Counted from the stretch's first letter, positions 10,918 to 19,796 are shown. The stretch: 33,339 nucleotides of DNA from an uncultured Planctomycetaceae bacterium (GCA_903871805.1 CAIQIE010000207.1:1-33339); one strand, 5' to 3'. Notes: generated from the letters alone by a model not told the origin. A program made the numbers and translations.

Positions 10918-12849
10918 ATGTCTGTGTCTGCTGATTTCCCGATCCCGCTTCATCAGTACCAGGCGATTCCCCTGGATCCTCGGAATCCCCAACTGACGGC
11001 CGAGCAGAAACAGACGCTGCAGAACAACATTCAGCTGTGCCGTGACGCGATCATCTTCTTCACAGCAATTGCCGACGCCAAAGGTCTTGGCGGACACACG
11101 GGTGGACCGTTTGATACAGTTCCGGAAGTCTGCATCATGCACGCTTTTATGAAGCATGCAGAGGCTGGCGGCACCCCGGACGTCCTGCCCGTCTTTTTCG
11201 ACGAAGCTGGCCATCGCGTGGCGACTCAGTACCTGATGGCTGCGCTGGAAGGTGAACTTCCGGTCGAAAAGCTGTTCCACTATCGCGAATACCTTTCGCA
11301 CCTTCCCGGTCATCCGGAACGAGGCTTTACTCCGGGTGTGAAGTTTTCCTCAGGTCGACTGGGGCACATGTGGCCATTCGTCAATGGCGTGGCGATAGCC
11401 AACCCGAACAAAGTGGTCTTCATGCTGGGATCAGATGGATCTCAGATGGAAGGCAATGACGCCGAGGCCGCCCGACTTGCCGTGGCTCAGAATCTGAACG
11501 TGAAACTGCTGATCGACGACAACGACGTCACGATCGCCGGACATCCGTCTGACTATCTTCCCGGCTACTGTGTCGCCAAAACCCTGGAAGGGCACGGCCT
11601 GCAGATTAATATCGGGGATGGCGAAGACATCGAATCACTGTATGCTCGCATGTGCGCCGCAGTCACTGCGTCCGGGCCCATCGCACTGATCAATCGCCGC
11701 AAAATGTGCATTGGCATCAAGGGTCTGGAAGGCAGTGCTCATGGGCACGATGTCATCAAAGTCTCCGTGGCCAAAGACTACCTGACAGCACGCGGTTGCA
11801 CTGCTGCGGTTGAATACCTGAATAATGTGAAGAAGGGACCTTCTGGTCCGTCATTTGAAGGATCTGACTCAAAAAGTGTCGGACGAAATCGCGATTTGTT
11901 TGGAAAAATCGTGAACGAGATCCTCGACACCATGCCAGAAGCACAGCGAATTGCCGCGGTTCGTGTCTTTGACAGTGACCTTGAAGGATCCTGCGGACTG
12001 AATCACGTCAGAGCAGCTCATCCGGAAGTCTTTGTGCGTGGTGGGATCATGGAACGCGGCAATTTCTCTGCGGCTGCAGGCTTCGGCTACGAAGCGGGCC
12101 GCCAGGGGATCTTCGCCACCTTCTCGGCGTTCCTCGAAATGGTGGTATCTGAAATCACCATGGCCAGACTCAATCAGGCCAATGTGCTGGCGCATTTTTC
12201 GCACGCCGGCTGTGACGATATGGCGGACAATACCTGCCACTTCGGTCTGAACAACATGTATGCGGCCAATGGACTTCCGGATGAAGGACGCGACACAACG
12301 CGTCTCTACTTCCCCGCGGATCAGCACCAGTTCAAAGCCTGCCTGAAAAAAATCTTCACAGACGCCGGGCTGCGTTTCCTGTTTTCCACGAGATCCGGGG
12401 TTCCTGATCTGCTGACTGAAAACGGCCAGCGGATTTATGGTGACGATTACACCTTTGTGCCCGGACGCGACGACGTAGTGCGTGAAGGTACTGCCGGTTA
12501 CATCGTATCCTTCGGAGAAACAGTCTACCGCGCCCTTGACGCCGTCATCAAACTCAAGGCTCAGGGAGTCCACGTCGGGCTGATCAACAAAGCCACACTG
12601 AACGTCTACGACGAAGCCATGATGGCCAAACTTGCCGCGTCTCCCATGGTGCTGGTCGCAGAATCCTTCAACGTCAACACGGGGCTGGGGTCACGATTTG
12701 GAACGGAACTGCTGAAACGCGGCTTCCGGGGACGCTACAACAACATCGGCACTCACCGCGAAGGTTCCGGTGGACTCTGGCAACAGATGGGCTACCAGGG
12801 TGTGGATTCTGAAGGTATTCAGAATGCAGTTAACGCGTTGCTGAAGTAG
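10918..12849 (+). CDS. Transketolase-family thiamine-diphosphate enzyme
   Basis: The 643-residue protein has the three-part transketolase layout. The N-terminal domain has GGHTGG (58-63), GRLGHMWPFVNGVAIA and the TPP/Mg motif GSDGSQMEGNDAEA (171-184) ending near LLIDDND. The middle domain includes VRGGIMERGNFSAAAGFGYEAG, where E379 fits the glutamate that activates the thiamine ring. A C-terminal domain (VSFGETVYRALDAVIKL) closes it. Where ordinary transketolases have HDS.GxGEDGPTHQP, this one reads HAGCDDMADNTCHFGLN, so it is a divergent branch and its sugar substrates should not be assumed. The ATG at 10918 has GGAG 6 bases ahead; an in-frame GTG at 10891 is less likely. A hairpin terminator follows, so it is probably transcribed alone. 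Confidence 0.88.
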   Translation: MSVSADFPIPLHQYQAIPLDPRNPQLTAEQKQTLQNNIQLCRDAIIFFTAIADAKGLGGHTGGPFDTVPEVCIMHAFMKHAEAGGTPDVLPVFFDEAGHRVATQYLMAALEGELPVEKLFHYREYLSHLPGHPERGFTPGVKFSSGRLGHMWPFVNGVAIANPNKVVFMLGSDGSQMEGNDAEAARLAVAQNLNVKLLIDDNDVTIAGHPSDYLPGYCVAKTLEGHGLQINIGDGEDIESLYARMCAAVTASGPIALINRRKMCIGIKGLEGSAHGHDVIKVSVAKDYLTARGCTAAVEYLNNVKKGPSGPSFEGSDSKSVGRNRDLFGKIVNEILDTMPEAQRIAAVRVFDSDLEGSCGLNHVRAAHPEVFVRGGIMERGNFSAAAGFGYEAGRQGIFATFSAFLEMVVSEITMARLNQANVLAHFSHAGCDDMADNTCHFGLNNMYAANGLPDEGRDTTRLYFPADQHQFKACLKKIFTDAGLRFLFSTRSGVPDLLTENGQRIYGDDYTFVPGRDDVVREGTAGYIVSFGETVYRALDAVIKLKAQGVHVGLINKATLNVYDEAMMAKLAASPMVLVAESFNVNTGLGSRFGTELLKRGFRGRYNNIGTHREGSGGLWQQMGYQGVDSEGIQNAVNALLK

Positions 12850-12863
12850 CGGTTAACCATGCA

Positions 12864-12897
12864 CGGCCCGGTCGATCAGTACCGGGCCGCGTTTCTT
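12864..12897 (+). terminator. Intrinsic terminator after the TPP-enzyme gene
   Basis: CGGCCCGGT and ACCGGGCCG form a perfect 9-bp stem around an 8-base loop, 14 bases after the stop codon. A short T-rich tail (CGTTTCTTA) follows. Confidence 0.75.
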
Positions 12898-12929
12898 ACT
12901 TCACACTGACACGGTCAGGTGGCGGCACA

Positions 12930-13427
12930 ATGTTCCAAACCGGCTTTCTCGGCTACCCGACGACGTTCATGCTGGACTTCGTCGTTTGTGCATTGGTGCT
13001 GGTAGTGCCGCTTCTTCTGTACAGTCTCTGGCTGGTAAAAGTCCGCCGCAGGTATCTGGCCCACAAGCGCCTTCAAATTGCACTGGGACTGATCCTTCTG
13101 GCAGCAGTGACGGCCTTTGAAGTGGACGTGCAGATTGTTCATGGGGGCTGGGAAAACATCGTTGCCCAACAACAATTGGACGAGACGCAACTCGCCGCTA
13201 AAATCTCCAGCGCCCGCCCGTGGCTGCTGGTGCACCTGCTGTTTGCTGTCACCACGCCTGTGTTGTGGGCAGTGACAATGACACTGGCACTCCGACGCTT
13301 CGGCCGAAATCCTGTTCCAGGCCCACACAGTCGTCTGCACGCCACACTGGGCTGGGCCTCCACCATTGACATCACTCTGACATCGATCACGGGACTGTTG
13401 TTCTACTATGTGGCGTTTATGAACTAA
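12930..13427 (+). CDS. DUF420 family membrane protein
   Basis: The 165-residue protein has four predicted membrane helices at about 13-36, 48-66, 97-121 and 141-163. Conserved-looking polar residues at the membrane faces are H45 (AHKRLQ), E64/D66 (FEVDVQ), H71, H102 (LLVHLLF) and H137 (SRLHATLGW). This helix and histidine layout matches DUF420, a family that includes CtaM, needed for cytochrome aa3 oxidase maturation in Staphylococcus. A role in cytochrome oxidase assembly is therefore possible, but no oxidase genes are in the window. An AGGTGG lies just before the ATG. The next gene starts 67 bases on, in the same direction. Confidence 0.8.
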   Translation: MFQTGFLGYPTTFMLDFVVCALVLVVPLLLYSLWLVKVRRRYLAHKRLQIALGLILLAAVTAFEVDVQIVHGGWENIVAQQQLDETQLAAKISSARPWLLVHLLFAVTTPVLWAVTMTLALRRFGRNPVPGPHSRLHATLGWASTIDITLTSITGLLFYYVAFMN

Positions 13428-13494
13428 TCAGTTCATCGATCCGTGATTGCATTGACAGCATTCAAACCTCTGTTTTCCCCGGAACGGAATTTCC

Positions 13495-14499
13495 ATGAAG
13501 GCTGCCTACTTCACAGCAACAGGTGCGCCGGACGTTATTCAATACGGAGAACTGCCCATTCCTGTTCCGCAGCACGGACAGGTTTTGATTCGTACCGACG
13601 CTGTGTCTGTCAATCCGATTGACACGTACATTCGGGCAGGAAACGTGAAATTCGCACTGCCTGTTCCCTACGTCATGGGCTGTGACCTTGCCGGTATCGT
13701 GGAAGCCACGGGGCCCGGCTGTCAGAGATTTCAGCCGGGCGACCGCGTGTGGGGAAGCAATCAGGGTTTATTCGGAAGGCAGGGAACCTTCTCGGAATTC
13801 TGTGCCGTGTCCGAAGACTGGCTCTACCGAATCCCCGATGGTGTTGCCAGCGAGGACGCAGCGGCCGGGGCACTGGTCGGGATTACCGCACATCTGGGAT
13901 TGTTCCTGCACGGCGGTCTGAAAGCCGGCGAAGTGGTGTTTGTGAATGGCGGAACGGGGGGCGTAGGATCTGCTGTCGTTCAGCTTGCCAAAGCTGCTGG
14001 TGCCACAGTGATCACCACCGCGGGTTCACCGGAAAAAGCCTCGATCTGTCGCCAGGCTGGTGCCGACCATGTCATTGAATATCGGACTCAGGATGTTGAT
14101 CAGAGATTTGCGGAAATCACGGCGGTCACCGGCCCGATTCATCTCTGGTTCGAGACATTACGGACACCATCGCTGGAGCGTTGTATTCCGCTGATGGCCA
14201 TGCGTGGCCGACTGATTCTGATGGCAGGCCGGGACGCCCGGCCGGTGTTTCCGCTGGGTCCCTTCTACGTGAAGGATCTGCGAGCCATTGGATTTGCGAT
14301 GTTTAATGCGTCCGCGGACGAACAGCGGGATGCAGCGGAAGATCTGAACAGGAAACTCAAAGCCGGCGTCTGGAAGCCCGCCATCGGAGCGAGGTTTCCT
14401 TTCTCCCAAACGGCAGAAGCCCACCTGCTTCAGGAAAACAACACCCTGAACAACGCCGGAACGCTCTCCGGGAAAATCGTGCTGACCCCGGACAAATGA
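13495..14499 (+). CDS. Zinc-independent NADPH:quinone reductase-like protein (MDR superfamily)
   Basis: The 334-residue protein has the medium-chain dehydrogenase/reductase layout. The GroES-like N-terminal half has VNPIDTYIRAG, GCDLAGIVEATG and FQPGDRVWG. A Rossmann domain carries the NADP loop NGGTGGVGSAVVQLAKAAGA (151-170), and the C-terminus has AHLLQENNTLNNAGTLSGKIVL. The zinc-binding cysteine and histidine residues of alcohol dehydrogenases are absent, which places it with quinone oxidoreductases and zeta-crystallins. The likely reaction is NADPH-dependent reduction of a quinone or an enone in the cytoplasm; the substrate is unknown. Confidence 0.9.
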   Translation: MKAAYFTATGAPDVIQYGELPIPVPQHGQVLIRTDAVSVNPIDTYIRAGNVKFALPVPYVMGCDLAGIVEATGPGCQRFQPGDRVWGSNQGLFGRQGTFSEFCAVSEDWLYRIPDGVASEDAAAGALVGITAHLGLFLHGGLKAGEVVFVNGGTGGVGSAVVQLAKAAGATVITTAGSPEKASICRQAGADHVIEYRTQDVDQRFAEITAVTGPIHLWFETLRTPSLERCIPLMAMRGRLILMAGRDARPVFPLGPFYVKDLRAIGFAMFNASADEQRDAAEDLNRKLKAGVWKPAIGARFPFSQTAEAHLLQENNTLNNAGTLSGKIVLTPDK

Positions 14500-14619
14500 T
14501 CGTCAACTGTCGCAATCGAGTATGAATCCCGGAAAATCCCATGTGATTCCGGATGTTTCGCACCTTTGCCGGCGATAGAATCTGTTCAGGCGGCCGAACC
14601 GCCGACGAAGCCTGTCGCG

Positions 14620-15069
14620 ATGGAAAGTAAAGCCGTGGAACATGAATTACCGACATCGTCGCAACCTGCATCGCCGTACGCTGCTGGTCAGCGTGCTCGG
14701 GTCGTCTGGATGAACGGGTCGACAGTCGGTCGCGTCGGCATCTTCACTCGTTTTTTGCTGGCTCTGCTGTTTGTCACAGTGCTGCTGCTGGCTGCAACGT
14801 TTGCCTTCTTCCTTGCGGCAATTGCGGTGGTTGTGTTCCTCTTTTTTCTCCTCCGATTCTGGGTACTGCGATGGTGGCAGGGCAAACCCACCGGAAAAGG
14901 CTCGGACGGCACAGCCGACTGGAAATCTCCCCCGGTTTTTCGGACTCAGGGGTATTTGCTGATCAATGGCGTGCCTGTGCAAAGGCGCCCGGCCGACGAA
15001 TCCGGCGGGTCTACACTGCCCCCCAACGTGATCGAGATTCCGCCGTCCCAGTCCGCGGACCATTCGTGA
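14620..15069 (+). CDS. Small hypothetical membrane protein
   Basis: From the ATG at 14620 this encodes 149 residues; an in-frame TTG at 14566 would add 18. The N-terminal ~40 residues are hydrophilic. Then come one long or two closely spaced membrane helices (FLLALLFVTVLLLAATFAFF and LAAIAVVVFLFFLLRFWVL), followed by a basic WWQGKPTGKG segment and a soluble, Pro/Ser-rich tail. The positive residues after the helices suggest the tail is cytoplasmic. No family is recognised. No strong ribosome binding site precedes either start. A possible partner is the quinone reductase-like gene ending 120 bases upstream. Confidence 0.6.
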   Translation: MESKAVEHELPTSSQPASPYAAGQRARVVWMNGSTVGRVGIFTRFLLALLFVTVLLLAATFAFFLAAIAVVVFLFFLLRFWVLRWWQGKPTGKGSDGTADWKSPPVFRTQGYLLINGVPVQRRPADESGGSTLPPNVIEIPPSQSADHS

Positions 15070-16059
15070 CCGTAAAATCGTGTTGACAAAATGCATCACA
15101 AGCATGCATTCGGATGCGGATCTCCGGAATTAGCGCAGAGATTTGCGGCCCTGTGCGTCGATGGTTTGCAGCCACCGTGGCGACTCAGCGACATCGGAGA
15201 GCGGTACCACGGGACCTCTCATCAGAATACGTCCACCGCGATGCACGTGTCTGTTCTCAGAGCCTGTTGTGTTTTGCTGCAGGGGCATTCGATTTTGCGG
15301 CGATGCATTTCTGTCAGAATGTTAACCCTGAGTGTGAAGCTGTCAGGTTTCCTTGACATGGCTCGTGAATAACGAGGCGGCTGGACACAAAACCTGCGAG
15401 CTTTCGGCATTAAAGGCAGGTCAGCCTCGCTGCGGAAAAACAACAGTCGACTGTTTTCCACAACACGTCCTCACACCTGAAACAGACCTTTATTTTTTTT
15501 TGTCAGGCAATAAAAATCCCCACGGAAAAACACGAACTTGCGTATTATGCGGGCAAGGATATGCGTTGCGGACGCGGTTGTTCCCAAGGAGTTGCGAAGC
15601 GGCCCCTGCCGTGAGCCGGACACTGAAGGGCAATTTGCAGGAAAAAACGGTTCCGGCATCGTCCCGAAGGAATTAGACAGCAACGTAAGACGGTCACTGC
15701 CCGTCTCACGCTGTGATTGGGATTTCGAAGGAATGTAAAGCAGAAGTAACGGTATCCGCGCCCATTAGATGAAGATCCGGACGCGGGGTAGCCCGGAGTG
15801 GCACACAAATCGCTCGGGGGGAGTCTTCATCTACTGCAACATTTAACGTGCTCACCCTGTTCAGAAAGCAGTCACAAATACCGACAGGATTGTCAACCTG
15901 TCGGGAATTTCTGGAACTTTGTTGGCAGTGTGATTCGTTCGAAAGTGAATAGGTTGTCCGGAAGTTCAGCAGGTGGATGAACGACCGATTCTTTTTGTGA
16001 TCTCTAAGTATCCGGTCAGCAATTCGTTTGTCGGTTTTTTGGTGAAAAGGTTTAGCATC
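15070..16059. other. Gene-poor 1-kb spacer upstream of the surface-protein gene
   Basis: No ORF in this stretch is convincing: the longest are about 80-145 codons, lack ribosome binding sites and show no domain. It does contain a T-rich run near 15490, a 68-base foldable element (15766-15833) and an 8-bp stem (CCGACAGG/CCTGTCGG, 15881-15904). It probably holds a long 5' leader or promoter region for the gene starting at 16060. Confidence 0.5.
15766..15833 (+). other. Candidate structured RNA element in the leader of the surface-protein gene
   Basis: A perfect 10-bp outer stem, TAGATGAAGA (15766-15775) with TCTTCATCTA (15824-15833), closes directly onto an inner stem TCCGG (15776-15780) with CCGGA (15793-15797). 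The rest of the loop is G-rich. The element lies about 230 bases before the start codon at 16060. It does not match a riboswitch class I recognise; it could equally be a DNA-binding dyad or chance. Confidence 0.35.
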
Positions 16060-18051
16060 ATGTTTTGGAACACAGCAAATCGTCGCAGAAGTCATCGTGG
16101 TTTTTCGGCAAAGGGCCTTTGTCAGATCGAGCTGCAGGAACATCGTGTTTTGCTGTCAGGGTCAAACAAGCTGGAGGCTGTTCTTGCCGGATCAGGCACG
16201 TCGTTTGGTGAAGCGGAATATGAAAACAAAGACGGACAGCGGAAGTTTGAAGTCAAGGCGTTTAATGCCACCCCAGGCTTGTACGACGTGGTGATTGACG
16301 GCGTCTCAGTCGGAACTCTGGTTGTTCAATCCAACAAGCTGGGTGCACTGGAAATCGCCGACGACGCCAAGCCGGGAAGAAGTGACGAGATTCCAATTCC
16401 GGCAAACTGGCCTGACGTGAAATCCGGCACCGGTGTGAAGCTGATGCCAAAGTTTGCGGGCGCGACAACTGTGACGGGAACCCTGAAACTTGAGGGTGAG
16501 GATGATCGGATTGCGTCAAATCTCTCCGTACGAGTGGTCTCTGCCAGCGGAGGAGTTCTGGAGTCTGAGTATGAAGTGGAAAAGGAAGGATCGCAGACGA
16601 AGCGGGAATTTGAGTTGAAGGTTTACAACCTGACACCTGACACGGATTATGCCATCTCAATCGGAGGAGCTGCAGCCGGCACACTCAGGACCAATGCCCT
16701 CGGAACTGCAGCATGGCGGTATTCCGACAGAAGCAAAGTCGGTTACGTGGCATTCCCTGCATCGTTCCCGCAGATTGCAGAAGGCACCACCATTGCCGTG
16801 GGGCAGGCGGTGAACGGAGCGTACGCAGCGCAGCAGGCCGTGCTCAGCAATATTTCTTCCAACGGCGACCACACAAAAATCGATCTGTATGGAACAACAT
16901 CCATTCAGGGACGTGTCACGTATGAGGTCTATACGCCCGCCGGTGCATCCACCACGAAGCGGGAATTCAAAGCGGAAGTCTGGAATGGCGCACCGGGCAG
17001 CAAGATCAATGTGACTGTCGGGGACATCATTGTTGGTCAGATTTCGGTGAATACGAAGGGCTACGGTAAGCTGGCCTTCGAAGACGGAGATTCTTCAAAG
17101 GCATTTCCCGGAAACTGGCCAGGGCTGAATCTGAACACGATCATTACAATTGGCAATTCCCTGTCCGGAGCGGTCACGGGCGTCAATCAGACACTGGCTC
17201 CGACGCAGCAAAACGCACGTGACGCGTACGAACTGGACCAGTCCCTTGGGCTGACCGGTCTGTCGACAATGTACGAGAACTGGGGTGGGAAGGGAGAAAA
17301 GTGGCTGAAGGGCCGTGGTGAGAACTGGTACTTTGTCACGCCTGACGGTTCGCTGTATCGCTGGGATGGCAAGCCAGGATCGAATGGTGAGCGAATTGCG
17401 GCTCTGGACGATTCATTCTACCTGAAGCCAGAGTTGCTGCATTCGGCGAAGGCTCAAAGCAGCGCGGCATTGTCGGATGATGCAGCCAAAGCGACGGCGG
17501 CAAAACTGGATCGGGAACTGAATCTGGTGCCTGCAGCCGCATCAACCACGAACTGGGGCGGAACCGGCGAGAAATGGTTCCGTGGAAACGGCAGCAACTG
17601 GTACTTCATCACAGCCGACGGCACGCTGACTCGCTGGGACAAATCAGGCAAGGCAAAGGGGACTGTGGTTGGGACTTTGGACAGCCGATATCACGAAGAC
17701 TCGACACTGTTATCTGACGCAGAAAAGTATCTCTCAAAGGACGATACTCAGATTGCCGCAAAATCCTCACTAAAGCTCACGGAATCCCGAGGAGCGTTGA
17801 AAGGATGGCAGGTCGACGGCGTGGAAGTGAAGTGGCTGAAATCGGCAGACAACAAGTGGTACTTCATTACAAAGGCTGAAGACCTTGTGAAATGGGACGG
17901 CAGTGCAAAGCCAAAGGGGACGGTCGTTGCAAAGCTGAAGCAGTCGTTTGATGACCCTGCGGCTATTCTGACAGTCAACACGAATGGAAAATCTTCGGAC
18001 GCTCTTGCGATTCTGGATGATCTGTACATTGATCTGCCTGATTTGACATGA
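16060..18051 (+). CDS. Planctomycete surface/secreted protein with two sets of triplicated repeats
   Basis: The ATG at 16060 has AAAAGG 9 bases ahead; the frame is open further upstream without a better start. The 663-residue product begins with a basic N-terminus and IELQEHRVLLSG (23-34), which resembles the 'LE.R.LLS/A' export-associated motif at the front of many planctomycete surface proteins. Two repeat sets follow. Three copies of a ~110-residue beta-rich unit lie at about 35-130, 138-256 and 259-380, each with KREFE(L/A)KV-like strands and a G-L/I-V-G turn. Three copies of a ~85-residue unit lie at about 386-456, 476-546 and 565-636, with the core NWGG.GEKW, then NWYF(I/V)T..G.L.RWD. 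No enzyme motif is seen. A strong terminator follows. An extracellular or cell-wall role is inferred. Confidence 0.8.
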   Translation: MFWNTANRRRSHRGFSAKGLCQIELQEHRVLLSGSNKLEAVLAGSGTSFGEAEYENKDGQRKFEVKAFNATPGLYDVVIDGVSVGTLVVQSNKLGALEIADDAKPGRSDEIPIPANWPDVKSGTGVKLMPKFAGATTVTGTLKLEGEDDRIASNLSVRVVSASGGVLESEYEVEKEGSQTKREFELKVYNLTPDTDYAISIGGAAAGTLRTNALGTAAWRYSDRSKVGYVAFPASFPQIAEGTTIAVGQAVNGAYAAQQAVLSNISSNGDHTKIDLYGTTSIQGRVTYEVYTPAGASTTKREFKAEVWNGAPGSKINVTVGDIIVGQISVNTKGYGKLAFEDGDSSKAFPGNWPGLNLNTIITIGNSLSGAVTGVNQTLAPTQQNARDAYELDQSLGLTGLSTMYENWGGKGEKWLKGRGENWYFVTPDGSLYRWDGKPGSNGERIAALDDSFYLKPELLHSAKAQSSAALSDDAAKATAAKLDRELNLVPAAASTTNWGGTGEKWFRGNGSNWYFITADGTLTRWDKSGKAKGTVVGTLDSRYHEDSTLLSDAEKYLSKDDTQIAAKSSLKLTESRGALKGWQVDGVEVKWLKSADNKWYFITKAEDLVKWDGSAKPKGTVVAKLKQSFDDPAAILTVNTNGKSSDALAILDDLYIDLPDLT

Positions 18052-18136
18052 ACTGCCCGATTCAAAAACGCTGAGTCCTGCTGAACCCCGGCGATCAGTT
18101 TTTTTGATGGTAGTTTGACGGAATCGATCCCCTCCG

Positions 18137-18186
18137 AAATTCCCCGCTGGCTGTTCTCTGGACAGTTAGCGGGGAATTTTTTGTTT
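18137..18186 (+). terminator. Intrinsic terminator of the surface-protein gene
   Basis: AAATTCCCCGCT and AGCGGGGAATTT form a perfect 12-bp outer stem, extended inward by CTGT/ACAG. It is followed by a T-rich run (TTTTTTTGTTTT). It lies 86 bases after the stop codon. Confidence 0.88.
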
Positions 18187-18282
18187 TGGAAGCACTGAAC
18201 CCGCTCGCCATTCGTTCATCATGACGTCGCGGCCTGGCTGGACCAGCAGCGACGGGCCATCAGAACGGATCCGGGGCAACAA

Positions 18283-18312
18283 AAATGCCCTGTCATCTCT
18301 GACAGGGCATTT
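18283..18312 (-). terminator. Intrinsic terminator of the amidotransferase-like gene
   Basis: AAATGCCCTGTCA and TGACAGGGCATTT make a perfect 13-bp stem with a 4-base loop. On the minus strand it is followed by TTGTTG. It lies about 120 bases beyond the stop of the gene ending at 18431. The plus-strand terminator at 18137-18186 is just to its left, so the two transcripts converge here. Confidence 0.8.
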
Positions 18313-18430
18313 GACGATTGAATGAATAACGCGCCCCGATGTCGTTGCCGAAATTCAGCGGGCAACATCGGTGACCTGCCTGACAGCGGATGCGAAGGCA
18401 AGTATCGAGTGCGTGGCATTAAGCCTGTAT

Positions 18431-19210
18431 TCAGGCAGCCTTGCGCACCATGTCTGCCATCGGAAGCGCATCTGCCGGTTGTGCTTCACGAGCGGCGGCG
18501 TCGATAAACGCTTCAAAAATCTGCAGATCGAGTGCAGAAGCGGTGGCACTTTCCGGATGCCACTGAACACCGATGCAGAACCAGTCATCTTCGATGGATT
18601 CGTAGGCTTCGATCACGCCATCAGGACAGATGGCACTGACGCGAAACCGTCCGGACAGATCACGAACGGCCATGTGATGAGCGCTGTTGACACGCACTTC
18701 GCCGGGCCCGTAGATGGCATCGAGTCGTGTTCCGGGAACAATTTCCAGCACGTGGCGAAGGTTCTGTTCAACTGGATCGCGATGGTGAATCGCACGCGGG
18801 ACATCTTCGGGAACATGCTGAAACAGATTTCCGCCGCAGAGCACATTGACCAGCTGCATACCGGAACCGATGGCAAGAATTGGCAGCCGTCGCTGAATTG
18901 CGATTTCTGCCACGCGTCGATCAAAGTCTTCGCGACGCTTGGGCATGACGCGAACTGAGGGATGCGGATGCAGCTTCATGCGGGCCGGATCCAGATCCAG
19001 ATTGCAGCCGGAGAGAACAACACCTGACACATTGTCCATCATGCGCACGAGATCATCTTCATTTTCCAGCGGCGCCATCAGCAGAGGCAGACCGCCGGCA
19101 GCGGTGACGCTGTCGTAGTAACCCGTGTTGAACCATGTCAGCGCTGCGCCGTTGTAACGTTCCGGACGAAAATCTCCCGTGATACCTACGATTGGCTTCT
19201 GCTTGCTCAT
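18431..19210 (-). CDS. Gamma-glutamyl-gamma-aminobutyrate hydrolase (peptidase C26)-like protein lacking the nucleophile Cys
   Basis: The 259-residue protein has the class I glutamine amidotransferase fold: KPIVGITGDF at the N-terminus, YYDSVTAAGGLPLLMAP, LPILAIGSGMQLVNVLCGGNLFQ (109-131) and FCIGVQWHPE (211-220). This order and length match the PuuD/peptidase C26 group, which hydrolyses gamma-glutamyl amides such as gamma-glutamyl-GABA. In active members the elbow reads I-C-R/L-G-M/L-Q; here it reads I-G-S-G-M-Q, so the nucleophile cysteine is Gly115 and Ser116 follows. The histidine (H218) and glutamate (E220) of the triad remain. It may be inactive, may use another nucleophile, or may bind rather than cleave its ligand. 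GGAAGG precedes the ATG, and a 25-bp palindrome lies 31 bases upstream of it. Confidence 0.85.
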   Translation of the reverse strand: MSKQKPIVGITGDFRPERYNGAALTWFNTGYYDSVTAAGGLPLLMAPLENEDDLVRMMDNVSGVVLSGCNLDLDPARMKLHPHPSVRVMPKRREDFDRRVAEIAIQRRLPILAIGSGMQLVNVLCGGNLFQHVPEDVPRAIHHRDPVEQNLRHVLEIVPGTRLDAIYGPGEVRVNSAHHMAVRDLSGRFRVSAICPDGVIEAYESIEDDWFCIGVQWHPESATASALDLQIFEAFIDAAAREAQPADALPMADMVRKAA

Positions 19211-19240
19211 GATCAGGTTCCTTCCCGCAGTTGAGCGTTA

Positions 19241-19265
19241 ATGTGATCAAATTCCATGATCACAT
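19241..19265. promoter_or_regulatory. 25-bp palindromic operator candidate upstream of the amidotransferase-like gene
   Basis: ATGTGATCA-N7-TGATCACAT has perfect 9-bp arms. It is centred 43 bases upstream of the start codon at 19210, a common place for a repressor operator. The TGTGA/TCACA ends recall CRP/FNR-type sites but the half-site spacing is longer than those use. The binding protein is unknown. Confidence 0.5.
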
Positions 19266-19796
19266 GAGTCGACGGTAAAACCGGACAGTGGCGGAAAGCA
19301 AAAAGCAGCGGAGACATCGTCACCGAGACGCGACGCAGCCAGTCTGGCACGCGTCAGCATTTCGGCCCGATTTTCCGGGCAGCAGATTCCCTTCTGCACA
19401 TCTGACCGAATCCTTCGGTCGGCTGGCTGAGCATCAACGCTCGCAAAACCAGCAACACATCCCAAAGACCCCCTTCAGGATCCAACCCACTGGACTTATT
19501 CCAAATCCGGCGTGTTGGCGGGCGGAAGGGTAGTGCGGCAGAATCTGCCTGTAAACCGAATCGCCGATTTTGTGGCCAAATTCCTATTGCACCACAACAT
19601 CCAGGTATGGAGATCCACGACCAGCCTTGAAAACCTATGTCTTTGCGACCGGCAATCCGTTGAAATCCGAGAACTCCGCAACGCTATTCCTGCAGACTGA
19701 GGCCCAAACTGGTGCAACTTGTGATTTTTTGCAGTACATTGTGACAATGTTAAAGGCGTTCTGCGATTTACTGAGAATTCTGTTCGCGAGGCTGAT
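19266..19796. other. Intergenic spacer between divergent genes
   Basis: This ~530-base stretch lies between the amidotransferase-like gene (minus) and the zinc-ribbon/RDD gene (plus). Short ORFs on both strands have no supporting motif or ribosome binding site. Nothing else was recognised apart from AT-rich DNA near 19720-19790, the probable promoter of the plus-strand gene. Confidence 0.45.
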
